NCBI GenBank assembly: GCA_037013685.1
Contig: CM072886.1
Span: forward strand, 2,976,001-3,040,000
Reading direction: 5' to 3'
Source of the DNA: Acridotheres tristis
Lineage: Eukaryota > Chordata > Aves > Passeriformes > Sturnidae
Length of the DNA: 64,000 nucleotides
The notes under the pieces are model-generated. The model made no database searches, was not told the origin of the DNA, and worked only from the letters and a program-made list of their open reading frames with translations. The stretch's first letter is position 1. Each line of letters begins with the position of its first letter. The position numbers were made by a program, and so were the translations under genes. This document shows, in pieces, positions 21,191 through 33,300 of the stretch.

Positions 21191-21609
21191 GGAACAGGCT
21201 GAGAGAGTTGGGGTTGCCCAGCCTGGGAAAGAAAAGGTTCCTGGGAGAGATTATTGTGGCCTTCCAGTACCTAAAAAGGGCTCATAAAAAAGCAGAAGAG
21301 CAGCTTTTTACAGAGGCAGATAATGATAGGATGAGGGGGGAACAGTTTTAAAGTAAAAGGGGAGAGATTTAGGTTGGATTTTAAGAAGAAGAGGTTCTTT
21401 AGGTTATTTTTTAGGTTCTCTACCCAGAGGATGCTGAGGTCCTGGCACAGGGTGCCCAGAGAAGCTGTGGCTGCCCCTGGATCCCTGGAAATGTCCAAGG
21501 CCAGGCTGGACAGGGCTTGGAGCAGCCTGGGACAGTGCACCAACCCCCATGGAAGGGGTTTGCAACTGGAGGATCTTTCAGGTCCCTTTCAACCCAAACT
21601 ATTCTGTGA
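21191..21609 (+). mobile_element. CR1 LINE 3' fragment, type A, long
   Basis: Begins 'GGAACAGGCTGAGAGAGTTGG', runs through 'CTTCCAGTACCTAAAAAGGG', 'GAGGTCCTGGCACAGGGTGCC', 'GGGCTTGGAGCAGCCTGGGAC' and ends 'ACCCAAACTATTCTGTGAC'. Around 21380-21425 'TTTAGGTT' words are repeated, a small internal expansion. The usual 'CTGCCCATGGCAGG' word is changed to 'CCCCCATGGAAGGGG'. Confidence 0.94.
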
Positions 21610-22404
21610 CAACCCTGGCCATGAAACAGTAGAGTCCAGGACCCTAATAGAGAACACTGTAAAGCCTGGATTTAAGGAGAGTGGAATTCAATTATGGTAG
21701 TATAACTTTTTTTTTGCACTGTCTCTAGCTCTGGACTTTGTCTACAGAGCTGAAATTTTTCTGTTAAAAAAAACCACCAAAAAACCAGCCAAGAAAGGAG
21801 GTCACAAACACTTTTAATTTTCCAAAATGTGTTTCTGCTCTCATGAGAGGGAATGTGTAAGTCCTGAGTTGTGAGCAGAGCTCCCTAAAGCTGTGAGACA
21901 AAACTGTTCACAGTGAGAGAAGCGGGCTAACTCATCCATAAATTCAAGTGGTAAGCGTCAGATATTTCTTGAAACCTCTTCTGTGGCTGTGACTTCACAC
22001 ATTTGTGCTTCCTTGAGCTTGCAGTGTGAGTGTGAAGTGAGTGGCCATGGGGATTAATGCAAAGCTAAGCAGGGACATTTCTGGAGGAAAGATTCTTTCC
22101 AAATGCAGTTACTTGTGGTGTGCTGAGGGGATGGTATTTTGGTTGCTATGGTGAGGATCAGATTATAGAATTATATAGGTAGATAAACAAAGTTAGGTTT
22201 GTGTTAAGGTGTTTAAGTGGCTGAGGAGCTGGGAGCATCTTTTATTCAATCTCCACTGCAGCTCAGTCTGACAGAGACCCTGTGTCAGAGCATGTCTGAG
22301 AGTGGATTAAGCCAAATCAATTGGAAATGTTACATTTCTTGGGGATTCAATGGGATGTGTCGCAGCATTTTTTGAGAACTCAGCAAGGACCTAATTTTAG
22401 AAGT
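21610..22404. other. Unique sequence, no gene seen
   Basis: Anonymous AT-rich DNA with no open frame of note and no repeat that I recognise. Confidence 0.5.
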
Positions 22405-23465
22405 TTAAGTATCAAATAATCTGGTTAACTACATGCCAGTTTATTGGATTTCCAGCCCTGAGCAGAATTAAGGAAAAGCTGATATGGGATTTGATTAGTG
22501 AAGGCACAATGCAATTATCCTGTGTGCCAGCATGGCTTTATTGAACATAGGTCTGTTGGACACTTGATCAAGGGAAATTGCAAAGATTTGTGCATAAATA
22601 CTCCAAAGCATCTTTCAAATGCTTTTAATTAATATTGAGCAATATTTTGGGCAATAATGAGCAATAGATCATGTGAATAGATATTCTTATCCACAGAAAC
22701 ACTTTCAAATGATTAGGAACAAGGGCGACAGCATTCCTGTAGCTAATGAAATGACTTTTTGAGATGCTTTACTGGCACTTTACAAGATTGGCTCTGAGCC
22801 CAGCACTATCAACAGTGTCATTAATGATCCCAAAGTAAATATGCAATCACTGTCGATAAAATTTGTGGGTGTCAAAATGATGAAGCACCTATAAATAATA
22901 ATGAAGACAAGACATTTAGAGAGGGCAATTCTGACTGCTTGTCAGTGAGGCTGGTGCAAATGGTCTTTTTATTGCAGACAAATGTGATCTGCTGCCTCTA
23001 AGCACACAGGCAATTCTTGGAGAATACAGTGTTTTGAAAACAATGACTCTGAAAACAATCTTGTGGGTATAAATCTGAGAAGTTCAGTCTGCCCTGGTAG
23101 TCACAGCCTGAGAGTTGTTTGTGTGGTGCCTGATTGAGCTTTTAGGTGTTTGGGGAGAGGAGCAGTTGGGTAAAAAACCTCCTTAACTAAGAGCACTGGT
23201 CAGACCCACATGATATCTTTTGGTGTCAGCATATGGATAAAATAATCAGGGAGGAGAAGAAATACAATTATCAGAGGCTGGGGAAAGCACTTTTGGTAAG
23301 TGATTTAATGAGCTCAGTCTCTTCAGTTTGTCAGACAGATGATTGAGAGGTGACCTGATTGCAACCTAGAACTACAAGTTCCAAAATAAAGGGCAAAGTA
23401 TTTGACAGGTTATTCAAACTAACACAAAATAGCAAGATCCAGTGTTGGATGGCAGAGAAAAACTC
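22405..23465 (+). mobile_element. Fossil CR1/L3-like LINE with reverse-transcriptase remnants
   Basis: This ~1 kb segment keeps CR1 order from mid reverse transcriptase to the 3' end. Translating short stretches gives Asn-Tyr-x-Pro-Val near 22428 (the NYRP motif), Cys-Gln-His-Gly-Phe-Ile-x-x-Arg-Ser at 22525-22554 (the QHGF motif), and Ile-Asn-Asp at 22820-22828. At 22856-22873 it reads Ile-Lys-Phe-Val-Gly-Val where active elements have Ile-Lys-Phe-Ala-Asp-Asp, so the catalytic aspartates are gone. Downstream, 'TGAGAGGTGACCTGATTGCA' (about 23344) and 'AAATAGCAAGATCCAGTG' (about 23427) match the older CR1/L3 3' region. No single frame stays open. It is far older than the type A to D tips. Confidence 0.8.
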
Positions 23466-24692
23466 AGGCAGCATGGCCCCTGGTTTTTTACCCCAGAAGA
23501 AAAAAATTATCATTTCAGCCAAGGAGCTGAGGGACTGAAGTCTCAGAACAAACTGCAGGCACTCAGTGTGAGAAATGCTGCTCCCAGGAGCTGCTGGGCT
23601 GTGACCCAGGGCAGCAGTGAACTGACAGATGCTCAGAAGTGACAGGTGATGGGTGATGGGTGACAAGCCCTGCCTGGCGTTCACACTTCCAGAGCCTCTG
23701 CCTGAAGTGCTGGCCCAGGATCCTAAGACCATACGAGTGGTTTTGGGCAATGTCACCACTGCTGGAGCTGCAGCTTGTACAAAGAGTTTCCACAGTTCAT
23801 TAAATTGCTTAGAGGGGTGCAGTAAATGGCAATATCATCACATTTCATCCTGAAACAGCTTCCAAACTCACAGAGGAGCAAAGCCATGGGTGAAGCACCT
23901 GCCCATAAGGAGCAATCCAGACCTGGGACCCCTCTAGCCCAGATAAACCCCATCGAGCCTGGTGCATCCTCTGCAGGGCTGGTTTGAGGCAGAGCACTGC
24001 AGCCCTGGCCTTTGGACATCTTCCTTCTGCACATGTCCAATCCAGGTGCTCTCTCACCAGCTGGCTGCTCGTGTGCTGCTGCTTCATCTTCTCTCCAAAA
24101 GCAGAGAGGCTTTCAGATGCTATTTCATTTTATATATCCGTGTAAAAGGCTTCTTTTTATAGCTGAAGCTGCTCAGCTTCACAGCAGTGCCAAGCTCCAT
24201 CCTCCTATTTCATTGCTCGTTCCCCGGAGCCTGGATGTAAAACCTGCCTGTGAGCTGCTCTTAATGTAGTTGCAGTCTGTTGCACTGTGTTAACTTGTGA
24301 ATGCATTGTCTGGCAGGCTCCTTTTTCTGCTGAAAGAGGAGAGGAAGGAGTAGGGAAGGGAGGGGAGGAAATAGTGTTAATGGAAGCAGCAAGATGGCAA
24401 TGGCAGAAATCAGCATAAACGATCTTTATTTGCTGCATAACTCTGGCTTTTGGCAAAACTCCCCCAGCTGTGGTTCAGGTTGGACTTTTCGGTGACTCTG
24501 GTGACCCTTGGATGAGACTCTTTGTGCTGAGGTTGAATCCTACATTCCTGCAGGTTAATCAGGTATTTGAAGCATCCACTCAAGTGCACCTCTGCTCCCC
24601 TGAAGGGCCACTGGGAACAACTCCATCTCCCAAACACAACCTGCTCCAGGTCATGGAATATAGAGGCTGTGCTCTTTTGTGCTGGAGATAGC
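23466..24692. other. Unique sequence, no firm gene
   Basis: Contains 'TGATGGGT' repeated in tandem at about 23646-23662. Frames are open on both strands from 23331 to 24087 at somewhat higher GC; no domain is recognised. Confidence 0.5.
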
Positions 24693-25042
24693 ACAGAATC
24701 GTGGAATCTCCTGAGCTGGAAGGGGGCCAGAAGGTCGAGTCCAGCTCCTGGCTCTGCCCAGGACGCTCCAATAATCCTGCCCTGTGCATCCCTGGGAGTG
24801 TTGTCCAAATGCTCCTGGAGTTCTGGCAGCCTTGGGGCTCTGACCATTCCCTGGGGAGCCTGGGCAGTGCCCAGCACCCTCTGGGGGAAGAACCTTTCCC
24901 TGATCTCCAGCCCAAAACTCCCCTGACACGACTACAGGCCGTTCCCTTGGGTCCTGTCACTGTCACCAGAAGGAAGAGATCAGTGTCTGCCCCTGCTCCT
25001 CCCCTCGGGAGGAAATTACAGACAGGGCTGAGGGTCAAGGTC
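24693..25042 (-). mobile_element. CR1 LINE 3' fragment, type B, long and GC-rich
   Basis: Plus-strand reading: 'CACAGAATCGTGGAATCTCC', 'GAGCTGGAAGGGGGCCAGAAGG'-type tip, 'TGTGCATCCCTGGGAGTGTT', 'GTTCTGGCAGCCTTGGGGCTC', 'GAAGAACCTTTCCCTGATCTC', 'CTACAGGCCGTTCCCTTGGG', 'AGAAGGAAGAGATCAGTG' and a decayed end near 25042. Long open frames on both strands here (up to 177 codons plus, 169 minus) are repeat-derived. Confidence 0.93.
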
Positions 25043-27540
25043 TTAAACATGGGTTTGGAGAGGATTGCAAGGGACAGTGAGCAGGACATCCCTGATGGTG
25101 CCTGTTGCTCCTCACAGGCATCCAGGGAGCCAGTGATGCCATCCTGTCATCACCTGCATCTTCCTCATCCACTCTCCTCCTCTTGGTGCTTAGAGGACAA
25201 GTTTGCCAGGGTTGGGAAGAAGTCAGTGAGGTGATACCACAGCTTTGAGTGGAGAGAGGGTGAGTGGAGGGAAGCAGCAGAGCCGGGATCAGAAGTTCAG
25301 GGACAAGCCAGAGAGAAAATCACAACTGGGAACATCCAAGGTTTCAGCCTGGAGCAGAACAGCCTCAGTCAGCAGCTGAACCCTCTGTCACAGACACCTC
25401 CAAGTGTGGAGGTAAGACGACAGTAACAGTTCAGAAGAGGCCAAATCTTTCCCTCCATCCCCCAAGGAGACGCTGAGCCATGTATTTACAGCTTAAAAAA
25501 GGAGGATGGAGGAAATAGAAAAAGCTCTGAGTGATTTCAGTGGATCAGTCCCAAAGGCAGTTTTAGAGACACATCATCTGCAAAGACTTCAAAGAGCAGC
25601 GTTTAGGAGGAGCACACTGCACACAGCTTTGGCCCCAAGCTCTCTGCAGGCTGATCCTGCAGCTTTATTGCTTCTACAGGCTCACAGGCAAGGCTGGGTA
25701 TTGTCATAACCCAGCCCAGGGTGCACTTTTATGTGCACCTTGCTGGGAAGGGACCAGTTCTCCCAGCACAGCTCCAAAACAACGAGTCCCTTCAGCAAAA
25801 ACTTGGCTCTTACCACTCAGTTATTTTTATTAGTTTCCTAAAATACTGAGCACTTCAGAGGAGAAACAGATGGGCAAAGATACCCGGCGCTACAAGCTCT
25901 CATTTTAATGTTAAATATAATGCATATTTTGGAGAATGAGTAGAAAAGACAGCTTGGAGGGTGCAAAGGACAGTCTTTGCAGGAACATAACAACATCTGC
26001 GTGCTGTTGCTGCTCTGTCATTTTATCCACTTAACTACCTGCTTTGTGTTTTTCTAATTCACTTTAAGCCAAAAACGACAGGATTTTACATTGAAGGCTT
26101 AAGGTCAGAGAGCTACTAACAGACACAACTAATTTATACCCTCTACATATGACCTTAACGTGGGAGCTCTGAGACAGGATACAGTTTAGCCTCTAGGCAC
26201 TTAATTTTCTCCAGAAATCTTTCTAAAGCTGGGATGGTTATAAAGGTATTACCAAGGTTCATGGCCTTTCCTGAGAAAGCTGCTTCCAATTTGAAGCACA
26301 CCTGGGCTGTTCAACAGGTTTGCAAGGAACTGGAGCTCAACAGAAAAATCATGAGTCTTATTGACATTAATTTTCGGAAACCTATCTCTAAAGGAAATCC
26401 TAGTAATTTTTTTTTTTTTTGGTGCTAAAAATCAAAGAAAGTGGTAACACCAAAACAGGTGAGTGCAACTATAACTTACATAGTCCAGACTTCCTGCTTT
26501 TAACTTTGGGATCCAAAGTTTTTAGTGAAGTCTGACTATTTCATAATATTATTTATGAATCCACTACAGTAACATGTGTTAACAGTTCAAGGAAATGATA
26601 TTCAGGCCAATACAGAGAGCTGACAACTATTTCCAGATGGTTCAAGGCACAAGATGTGGCATTTCCTCTGTCTAGATAGAGGGCACACAGAGATGAAGGG
26701 TCTCACACAAAAATCTGTGTTAGGTTTAGGAGTTAATTCTGAGTCTGGTGTGTTAAATCCAGTGGGTTGTTGTCAGCTGGAGCGTTTGTGGCAGGCCAGT
26801 GTGTGGGTCTGTGTGTAATGTGGGAAGTCTGACATTTTCAGGAAGGATTTGGCTTAATTCTCACCTGGTGTAGACAGACCCAACATATCTGGTTGTACTG
26901 AGCATCAACAAATCCACAGCTGGGATAAAGCCTCACATCCCAGTCGATCAAAAAGCCCAGGAAGAAACTCAGGGCATGTCCAGTGAAACCTGGGCTTCAT
27001 CAGGGCCCCATCGAACCTTGAGCATCCTTGTTTGCTAAAGCAAAGGCATCAGGATGTTGCAGGGGGCCGCTGGTGGGGCAGAACCAGCCACATTCAGCAT
27101 CTCATCTGTGACTGCTCCCTGCTGCTTCACCAGCCACTGCCAGGGCATGCTGCCATTCAGAGCATTGTACTCTCAGTGCTGATCAGCTGGGACTCTTCCC
27201 TTTAATTGGTTTTGTGCTGTGTTTTTAAACAGTTCTTTGCCAGGCCCTGGCTGTTCTCCCTCCGAGGTGCAAGTTCAGCTCTCAGGGACAAAGACAGCAG
27301 CCTTGTCCTCTCTCCTTGCCTGCAGGCAGTGCTGGGGATTGGCAGGCAGAGAAGTGCTGTGCTTGACTTCACACCAGCAAAGGCAGCAGCCTCTGGGGGC
27401 TCTGTGCTGTCCCTGGCCCTTCCAGGAGTGCTGCTCTGGGATCTCAGCAGCCTCAAGGCTGCAGCAGAGCCTTTGCCCATCACAACGACTCTGCGTTCAG
27501 CACAAGCCCCACAGTCCATAGTAACAATGGGAAGGATGTC
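25043..27540. other. Unique sequence with a double hairpin; no firm gene
   Basis: Includes the hairpin pair at 25692-25742, a run of 14 T at 26407-26420, and a GC-richer patch at 27202-27583 where three frames are open (125 and 100 codons plus, 114 minus) without a recognised product. Confidence 0.5.
25692..25742. repeat. Two abutting inverted repeats (stem-loops)
   Basis: The first stem pairs GGCTGGGT (25692-25699) with ACCCAGCC (25709-25716) around a 9-base loop. The second pairs CAGGGTGCAC (25717-25726) with GTGCACCTTG (25733-25742) around a 6-base loop, with one G-U pair. They touch with no spacer. Confidence 0.85.
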
Positions 27541-27612
27541 AGACAATCAGAGCACTGTGGAATGTTTTGGGTCAGGACCTTAAAGATCATCCAGCTCCAA
27601 CCCCCCTGCCAT
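27541..27612 (-). mobile_element. CR1 LINE 3' tip, type A
   Basis: Plus-strand reading: 'GTGGAATGTTTTGGGTCAGG', 'ACCTTAAAGATCATCCAGCTCC' wording and 'CCCCCCTGCCATGG', then lost. A heavily truncated copy. Confidence 0.85.
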
Positions 27613-29099
27613 GGTTTGGCAGCTCAGCTGATCAGATTTAAAGATCTGGTTTAGGGTGAGCTGAACAGAGCTGCAGGTTGCAGGGAGATCAATTCCATTA
27701 CAGTCAGCACAACCCGAGCTCAAACATGAGTTAGGGCAGCCTGACTGGCACTGAAAGACCTTTAGAGTGAAGATAAAGAGGAAACGGATCAAACACCTCT
27801 CTCTAATCTACACGACTAATATATTTTAATCCTGAAGTAAACTTCCTTAAGGGATTTCAGAGGACTGCATAAGGACCACTTGAGGGTCAGGGATGCCCTT
27901 TGGCAGTTCAGCACATCCCTTTCAGCAGGTCAACACCTGATAAATTCGAGTCTGAACTCTCTGGGTGCCTCTGGTCCAGCTCTCATCCAAGTGTCCATTT
28001 GCATGGCATCATCTTCCACTTCATGGGGGTAAGGGAGGGTGAGGATGAGGCAGCTCTGTGCTTATCCAAGTGAAAATTCAAAGATCTGAACAGCGACAGG
28101 GAGCTGAACTGCCTTCAATTCCTGGATTGATTTTTGCTCCTCTCAGTACTGCCACTCCTCAATTCCCTGAGCTCTCACTGCACACAAAGATTGATGCTCT
28201 GCCCTTTCTTCCCTGCTGTGTGCCAATACTCTGGGAAAGCACTGGCTGTGGAGGGAGCTGTTCACCCCTGTGTTAACCCTCGAGTGCCCTGTAACCCCTC
28301 ACAGTGCAGGTGAATGGTCACCTGTCCTAATGCTGGCTTTGCCCCTTGATGCAGCCGTGATGGGGCTGGGCAATATTTTGTTTGTGCTCTAAAAGCTGTT
28401 TCTCCCCCAAATTCTCTTCCTTTTGCACTGTTGAGCTGGTTTCTTGTTATTCCAGCAGCAGTAATTATGTGACAGATATTAAGGAATCTCAGGGTAACCC
28501 ACTTTTGGGACAGGAAGGAATAAGGAAGCACAGCTCGAGCTGGAGCAGTGGTAACTCCACAAGAAACACTCTTTTTAACAACACTCTTCATTCTCACAAG
28601 AAATTTATGATGCTGGCGTGTCCTGACAAGAAAAAAAATTTCCAAAAGAAATTCAGCTGTGCTTCATGCTGATAAATCCGTGAGTACAAATGTGTGTGAG
28701 GACACACCTGGGAGGAGAAAGGCAGGTTGTTTTCAGGGAGCTGATGGCAAGTGAATTTCCCATCTGGTTAAGGACAATATAACGATGTGTTGGATGCCAG
28801 AGAAGGAAGGGCTTTGCACCTAAAATTAAAGGTGTTATCTTGAGGGGTTAGAGCATCCAAGCACTGTGATCCTCCTGCTGTGGCTTTCTGGAATTAACAC
28901 CCAGAGGGACAAATGGTGACTTGATCCTTTTTGCTGTTTTTCTTCTTATTATTCCACTGACTTGACCAAGAGATAATTTAATCCAGCACCCATTATGCCT
29001 GAAATCTGTGCACTGTAGAGGCATAAAAAGATGCCATATGGGTCCTTTCTCACTTTATGACCTCTCTGAAGTTCTGTGCTTTGCACATGCATCTTCCAG

Positions 29100-29213
29100 T
29101 CAATTTATTACAATTAGATTTTATAGATGTGAAACCCTGCACAAGATCAAAGAGCTTGAACAAAATGTCTTGTGGTGATTCTGGTAAAAATTCCAAATGT
29201 GTTACAAATGTGG
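29100..29213 (+). other. Candidate exon, unrecognised
   Basis: An acceptor (GCACATGCATCTTCCAG, ending 29099) and a perfect-looking donor (GG|GTAAGTT at 29214) bound 114 bases. They are open in the frame that reads Asn-Leu-Leu-Gln-Leu-Asp-Phe-Ile-Asp-Val-Lys-Pro-Cys, followed by a lysine- and serine-rich stretch. An alternative acceptor (TTTTATAG) at 29126 would shorten it to 87 bases. I do not recognise the protein. Confidence 0.2.
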
Positions 29214-31376
29214 GTAAGTTCCACCTCAAAGTTTTTGCAGTGAGGAAATCACTCAACAAATACATAATGATGAAGCTTGGATAGAACTGGAAGGACATCT
29301 AAAAACTGAAATTGCTGTTGTTAATATTAGAGTTGGGATATATTTGCAAATACAAGTGAAGCGGACTCCCATTTTCTCTGTCTAGAATGTCACCTGGCTT
29401 AGGAACACAAATGTGTTTAGAGTGGGAAAGAAGGGAAAGAAATCAAAATCTGTTTATCTTGGAATTATGACCTGACCATGAATGCTGATGCAAACTACTA
29501 AATTCTGAGTTCTTTGGGGATCCTGTTTGTTTGTTACAGAGGCCACTCCTGTGCTGGCAGTGCTCCCAGGTGCTTCAGGGCTGTCTCAAACAAAAGCAGA
29601 GGAGGTCAAGGCAATCTGCACATCTTGCTGTGCCCATGGATCCAAAAAGCTTCGTCCAGCTGGACAAGAGGAAGGTGGTGATGGGCAGACAGCTCCTGGA
29701 ACCCCGTTTCTGATGATGACCATCGCTTTGTAAAGACCCATTGTGTCTATTTTGTGTGGCACTGGCTGTTTCTCCAAGGGAATCTGGTACTGGCACAGGA
29801 GATCTCTGCACCCTGTCATCTTCTGTGGCCTTTCCAGAGATGTTCAGCCCTCCCTCTAAGAAGGTTTTTATAAGGAAGAGCCCCTGGTTTGCCCTAAAGA
29901 AAGCATGAACCCACACTGCAGGTGAGCTGCCCTACCCAGTGCCACGGTGTGCAAATTTGGCTTTGGTTCCACTTAGAAAAAAACCAAAAAACTTAATTTC
30001 ACCTATTTAAGATGGAAATGTTTGCTGCCAGCACCAAATGTGGATACAAGGCAAAGTGGCAGCAAAGAAAATGCCTGCTGCAGTTTAAATCCCCAATTTA
30101 AATGCACCCCCACTGTTTGCAAGCCCACAGTTAATGGGCTGATGTCAGGAGGTGATGATGAGTGTGCTCACTTTGCTGAAGGTGCCTTGTTACTCACAAT
30201 TTGTGTGTTTTGAACCTGAGACAGTATCAGTGGAGTTAAACATGTTGATTCAGTGGAATCTGGTTCCCAGCAGAAATGTATCTCTCGGATGAAGCACTCC
30301 AAAAATAAATTAACAGCTTTTCTTTGACACTGACATTTCCTGCTCGCTAATAGCAAAATCCAAACAATAACATTGGGTTTTGTCAGAGTGAAATAGCTGG
30401 CACCAGTGCAGCCTGAAAAAGAACTTAAAAATGTTTTCCTTAGGATGAAAAATTCTAATTCTCAGCGACCTCATTCATACTTTTTAATGATAACTTGAAT
30501 GAAAATTAGAATGTTGCAACAAGCCCTACATACAAAATCTCTGCTTACCTAGTGAATATGAATATATCTGAATGCCATAATGGAATAATCTCATTTTATT
30601 AGTCACTCTGAGGAGAGTCTGATAAATGCTGAAGTCTAGCCAAGTTCTGTTAGTGCTGATAGGCTTATCTGGGCTTAGTCTGATGGCTGTCTTAAATGTG
30701 CCAGAGAGATGCAGAGAATTCGAGGCTCTGACCTAATTTGGTCTATTCCACCTGGACTGCACTTGCATGTGTTTGAGCTCAGGGAAAGATTTAACAATTT
30801 ATCAGCGTGCCAATTAGAGGTGATTTTGCAGTTTTTCCATCACTTTGGACTAAAATGTTGTGAGATTTGCACAACTCTCAGCCTCGATTCAGCTCGGAGT
30901 GAAAATTCACAATCTGCTCTGGGGTCCAGATGCTTCCCTCTGTCTTTGGCACCGAGAATTCCTTCTCCTGCTTAAAATACTTCCCATGTTCCCACAGACT
31001 CTTGCAACTTGCTAGAAGTTTGTTGAAGTCTGAATGCTCAGGCAGTCCTTAAATAATCCCCATTTAACTCAAGGAGCAGAATTCCATGAGCTCCAGGGCT
31101 CTCCAGGGCTGGACTCAGGTGCCTGAATGGAGGCATCTGATGGCACTACCCCACACGGGGGACCTGTGGGTGGCTACCAGAAAGGTGATTTCGGGTTTAG
31201 GAGAAGCAGCAGAGGCTCCTGAGGCTGGGCAGGATCCACCTACAGTGCCTGAGATGACAATAGGTGCTGAACTGGGAGCTGAATAGGGCTGCACATTCCC
31301 ACATCTTCCTGTTAAAACCTTTCTGGAAAGGTCTTTTCCCTCCCATCTCATCTTTTCTCTTTGTTTGCTCTTGCAG

Positions 31377-31505
31377 AGCTCCTGCAGCCAATTTTTCCTT
31401 TCTGCATCCCCTAACAGTGAGATTTATTTTCAGAGCCTGTAACTGGATCTCTCTGGGAAAAAAAAGATGTTTGGGAGCAAGTTTACACTGGAGAGTTTTT
31501 TCCAG
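31377..31505 (+). other. Candidate exon, weak
   Basis: A strong pyrimidine tract and acceptor (CTCTTTGTTTGCTCTTGCAG, ending 31376) leads into 129 open bases ending at a mediocre donor (CCAG|GTTTGT). The peptide is hydrophobic and unrecognised. Confidence 0.12.
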
Positions 31506-32084
31506 GTTTGTTTTTGGGTTCTGTCTTTCTTAAATTATCAGTAGGATCAAACCAAACCCCAGAATGAGGATATTTCATGGTTAAAACTTGACCAAATCTG
31601 GTTTTCACTCATAACTGTGTGACTCATCTGTAATTCTCTGGAAGTGAAGAGCAAGTGAGGTGGCAGCTCTGCCACCTGTTCTACCTCACCCAGCTTGTTT
31701 ATCATGTTCCTTTTATTTGTTGTGAGAGTTAATTAGAGGCAGAGAGACTCTTCCAGTGGGTGATTAATTCTTCTCCCTCCCATTTTAGCATCAAGTGAAC
31801 CTCTCTGTGGAGAAAGCTGCCCCTTTCCATTGCCTGGGAAACTCATTTAGGCCAAAGTCTAAACTTAGGGTAGATAAATATCTTTTAATTGACAAGAGTT
31901 TTCCAGGGGGGCAGTGGCAGAGGAAGGAGTGAGAGTTTTGCCTCCTGCAATCCAATGCATTTTATCAACCATTTCTGCTTGAAATCAGCCAGACTTGTAC
32001 ATAGAGCATGATCAAAACTCTTAGAAAGATCTTTCCCATGGCAATTCTAGCCTGAAGAGTAAAAATTAGAGAGGAGGTTGGGGG

Positions 32085-32109
32085 TTTATTTATCTATTTA
32101 TTTATTTAT
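32085..32109. repeat. (TTTA)n microsatellite
   Basis: About six TTTA units with one CTA interruption. Confidence 0.85.
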
Positions 32110-32744
32110 GTATTTTTTAACATGCCAGGATCATTCAATGGAAACGAGTCAGTGGCAAAACAAAGAGGAAATTCCATTCAGGAATGGAGTCTGGTTGTAT
32201 GTGGCATCAACACCTGGCTAAAAGATGGAATACCAGGCAATTTCAGTTCATTAATAATGTATGTGCACCCTCCAAAACACACTGCCATGGGAAAATTAGC
32301 AAATATGTCAACAAACTCATCAGGAGTGCTGCTGTAATTGAGGAAAGGATCCTGTTGTTCATCTGAATCACAAAACTAATTCAGAAAGAAACGTCATAGC
32401 CAGGCACTGAGGATGGTGTGATTAGCACATCTAAATGTGTGCTCAGACTCATTTCTGGGCTGACTCTTTCCATTTAAACACTCTCAGTTATCCTCTCATT
32501 CCTCAAAGGTGACATTCACACCTTCTTAATCATGTCTGGTTAAGCAAGAGTCAATGTTAAGGTGATTTATCAAAGCTGTAAGGCAGGAAAATGATCAATT
32601 TTGTTACTTGCTGCAGTTCTCCCAGGCTGGCCCTGCAGCCCAGCTCAGCTCTAATGGATATTGTCAGGTGTTGGATACTGGGATACCAAAGTTGTCCCTT
32701 TTCACTTGTAGAATTCACTCCTTAGTTTTCAAAGTGATTTACTC

Positions 32745-32996
32745 AGAATTATAGAATCCCAGGATGGTTTGGATTGGAAAAGATAATTTAATTCTACCCC
32801 CCTGCCATGGGCAGGGACACCTTCCACTGTCCCAGGTTGCTCCAAGCCCTGTCCCACCTGGCCTTGGACATTTCCAGGGATTCAGGGGCAGCCACAGCTT
32901 CTCTGGGAACCTGTGCTGGGGCCTCAGCATCCTCACAGGGAAGAATTTCTTCCCAATATCTAAAGTAAAATTGCCCTTCTTCAGACCCGTTGCTCC
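32745..32996 (-). mobile_element. CR1 LINE 3' fragment, type A
   Basis: Plus-strand reading: 'GAATCCCAGGATGGTTTGG', 'CTGCCATGGGCAGGGACACC', 'CACAGCTTCTCTGGGAACCTG', 'GAAGAATTTCTTCCCAATATC', ending near 'TTGCCCTTCTTCAG'. It keeps the canonical internal words, so it is a moderately young copy. Confidence 0.94.
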
Positions 32997-33211
32997 ACAG
33001 GAGTAAATTAAATTTCCCCAGACATGGCTCTGTTGTGGGAAAACAGCCTCTAATACCTGGTGGGTTTTAAACTGATCAGCTCATTGCTCTTTATTCCTCA
33101 GTGACCAGGTTTGGTGCTGTGAGGTGAGCCAGTGTAAGGGGAAGAAGGGCTCTGCTTCGTGCTTAAATTACTAATTAAATTCCTGCTACTAGTTCAGGCT
33201 TAAATATCTAG

Positions 33212-33300
33212 TATCATAGGATAGAATCATAGCTCATTAATGTTGGCAAAGACCTCCAAGATCATCCAGTCCTTCCTATTGGGATAAAACTCTCGCCAGT
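33212..33300 (-). mobile_element. CR1 LINE 3' tip
   Basis: 'ATCATAGGATAGAATCATAGC', 'TTGGCAAAGACCTCCAAGATC' and 'ATCCAGTCCTTCC' mark a CR1 tip on the minus strand. The body beyond 33275 is too diverged to type. Confidence 0.75.

Larger units (their letters stand above)
27613..32744. other. Unique sequence, 5.1 kb, no firm gene
   Basis: The longest stretch without a recognised transposon. It includes an exon-like segment at 29100-29213, a second weaker one at 31377-31505, and a TTTA repeat at 32085-32109. The block 30430-30560 is AT-rich with ATTCTAATTCT/TTAATGATAA words. Confidence 0.5.

Noticed and set aside
24580..25234. Overlapping open frames of 169, 155 and 177 codons on both strands
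   Set aside because: They coincide with a GC-rich type B CR1 fragment; the wording is repeat, not gene.
29540..29713. Second exon-like segment after TTTGTTTGTTACAG
   Set aside because: The acceptor tract is interrupted by purines and no adequate donor follows.
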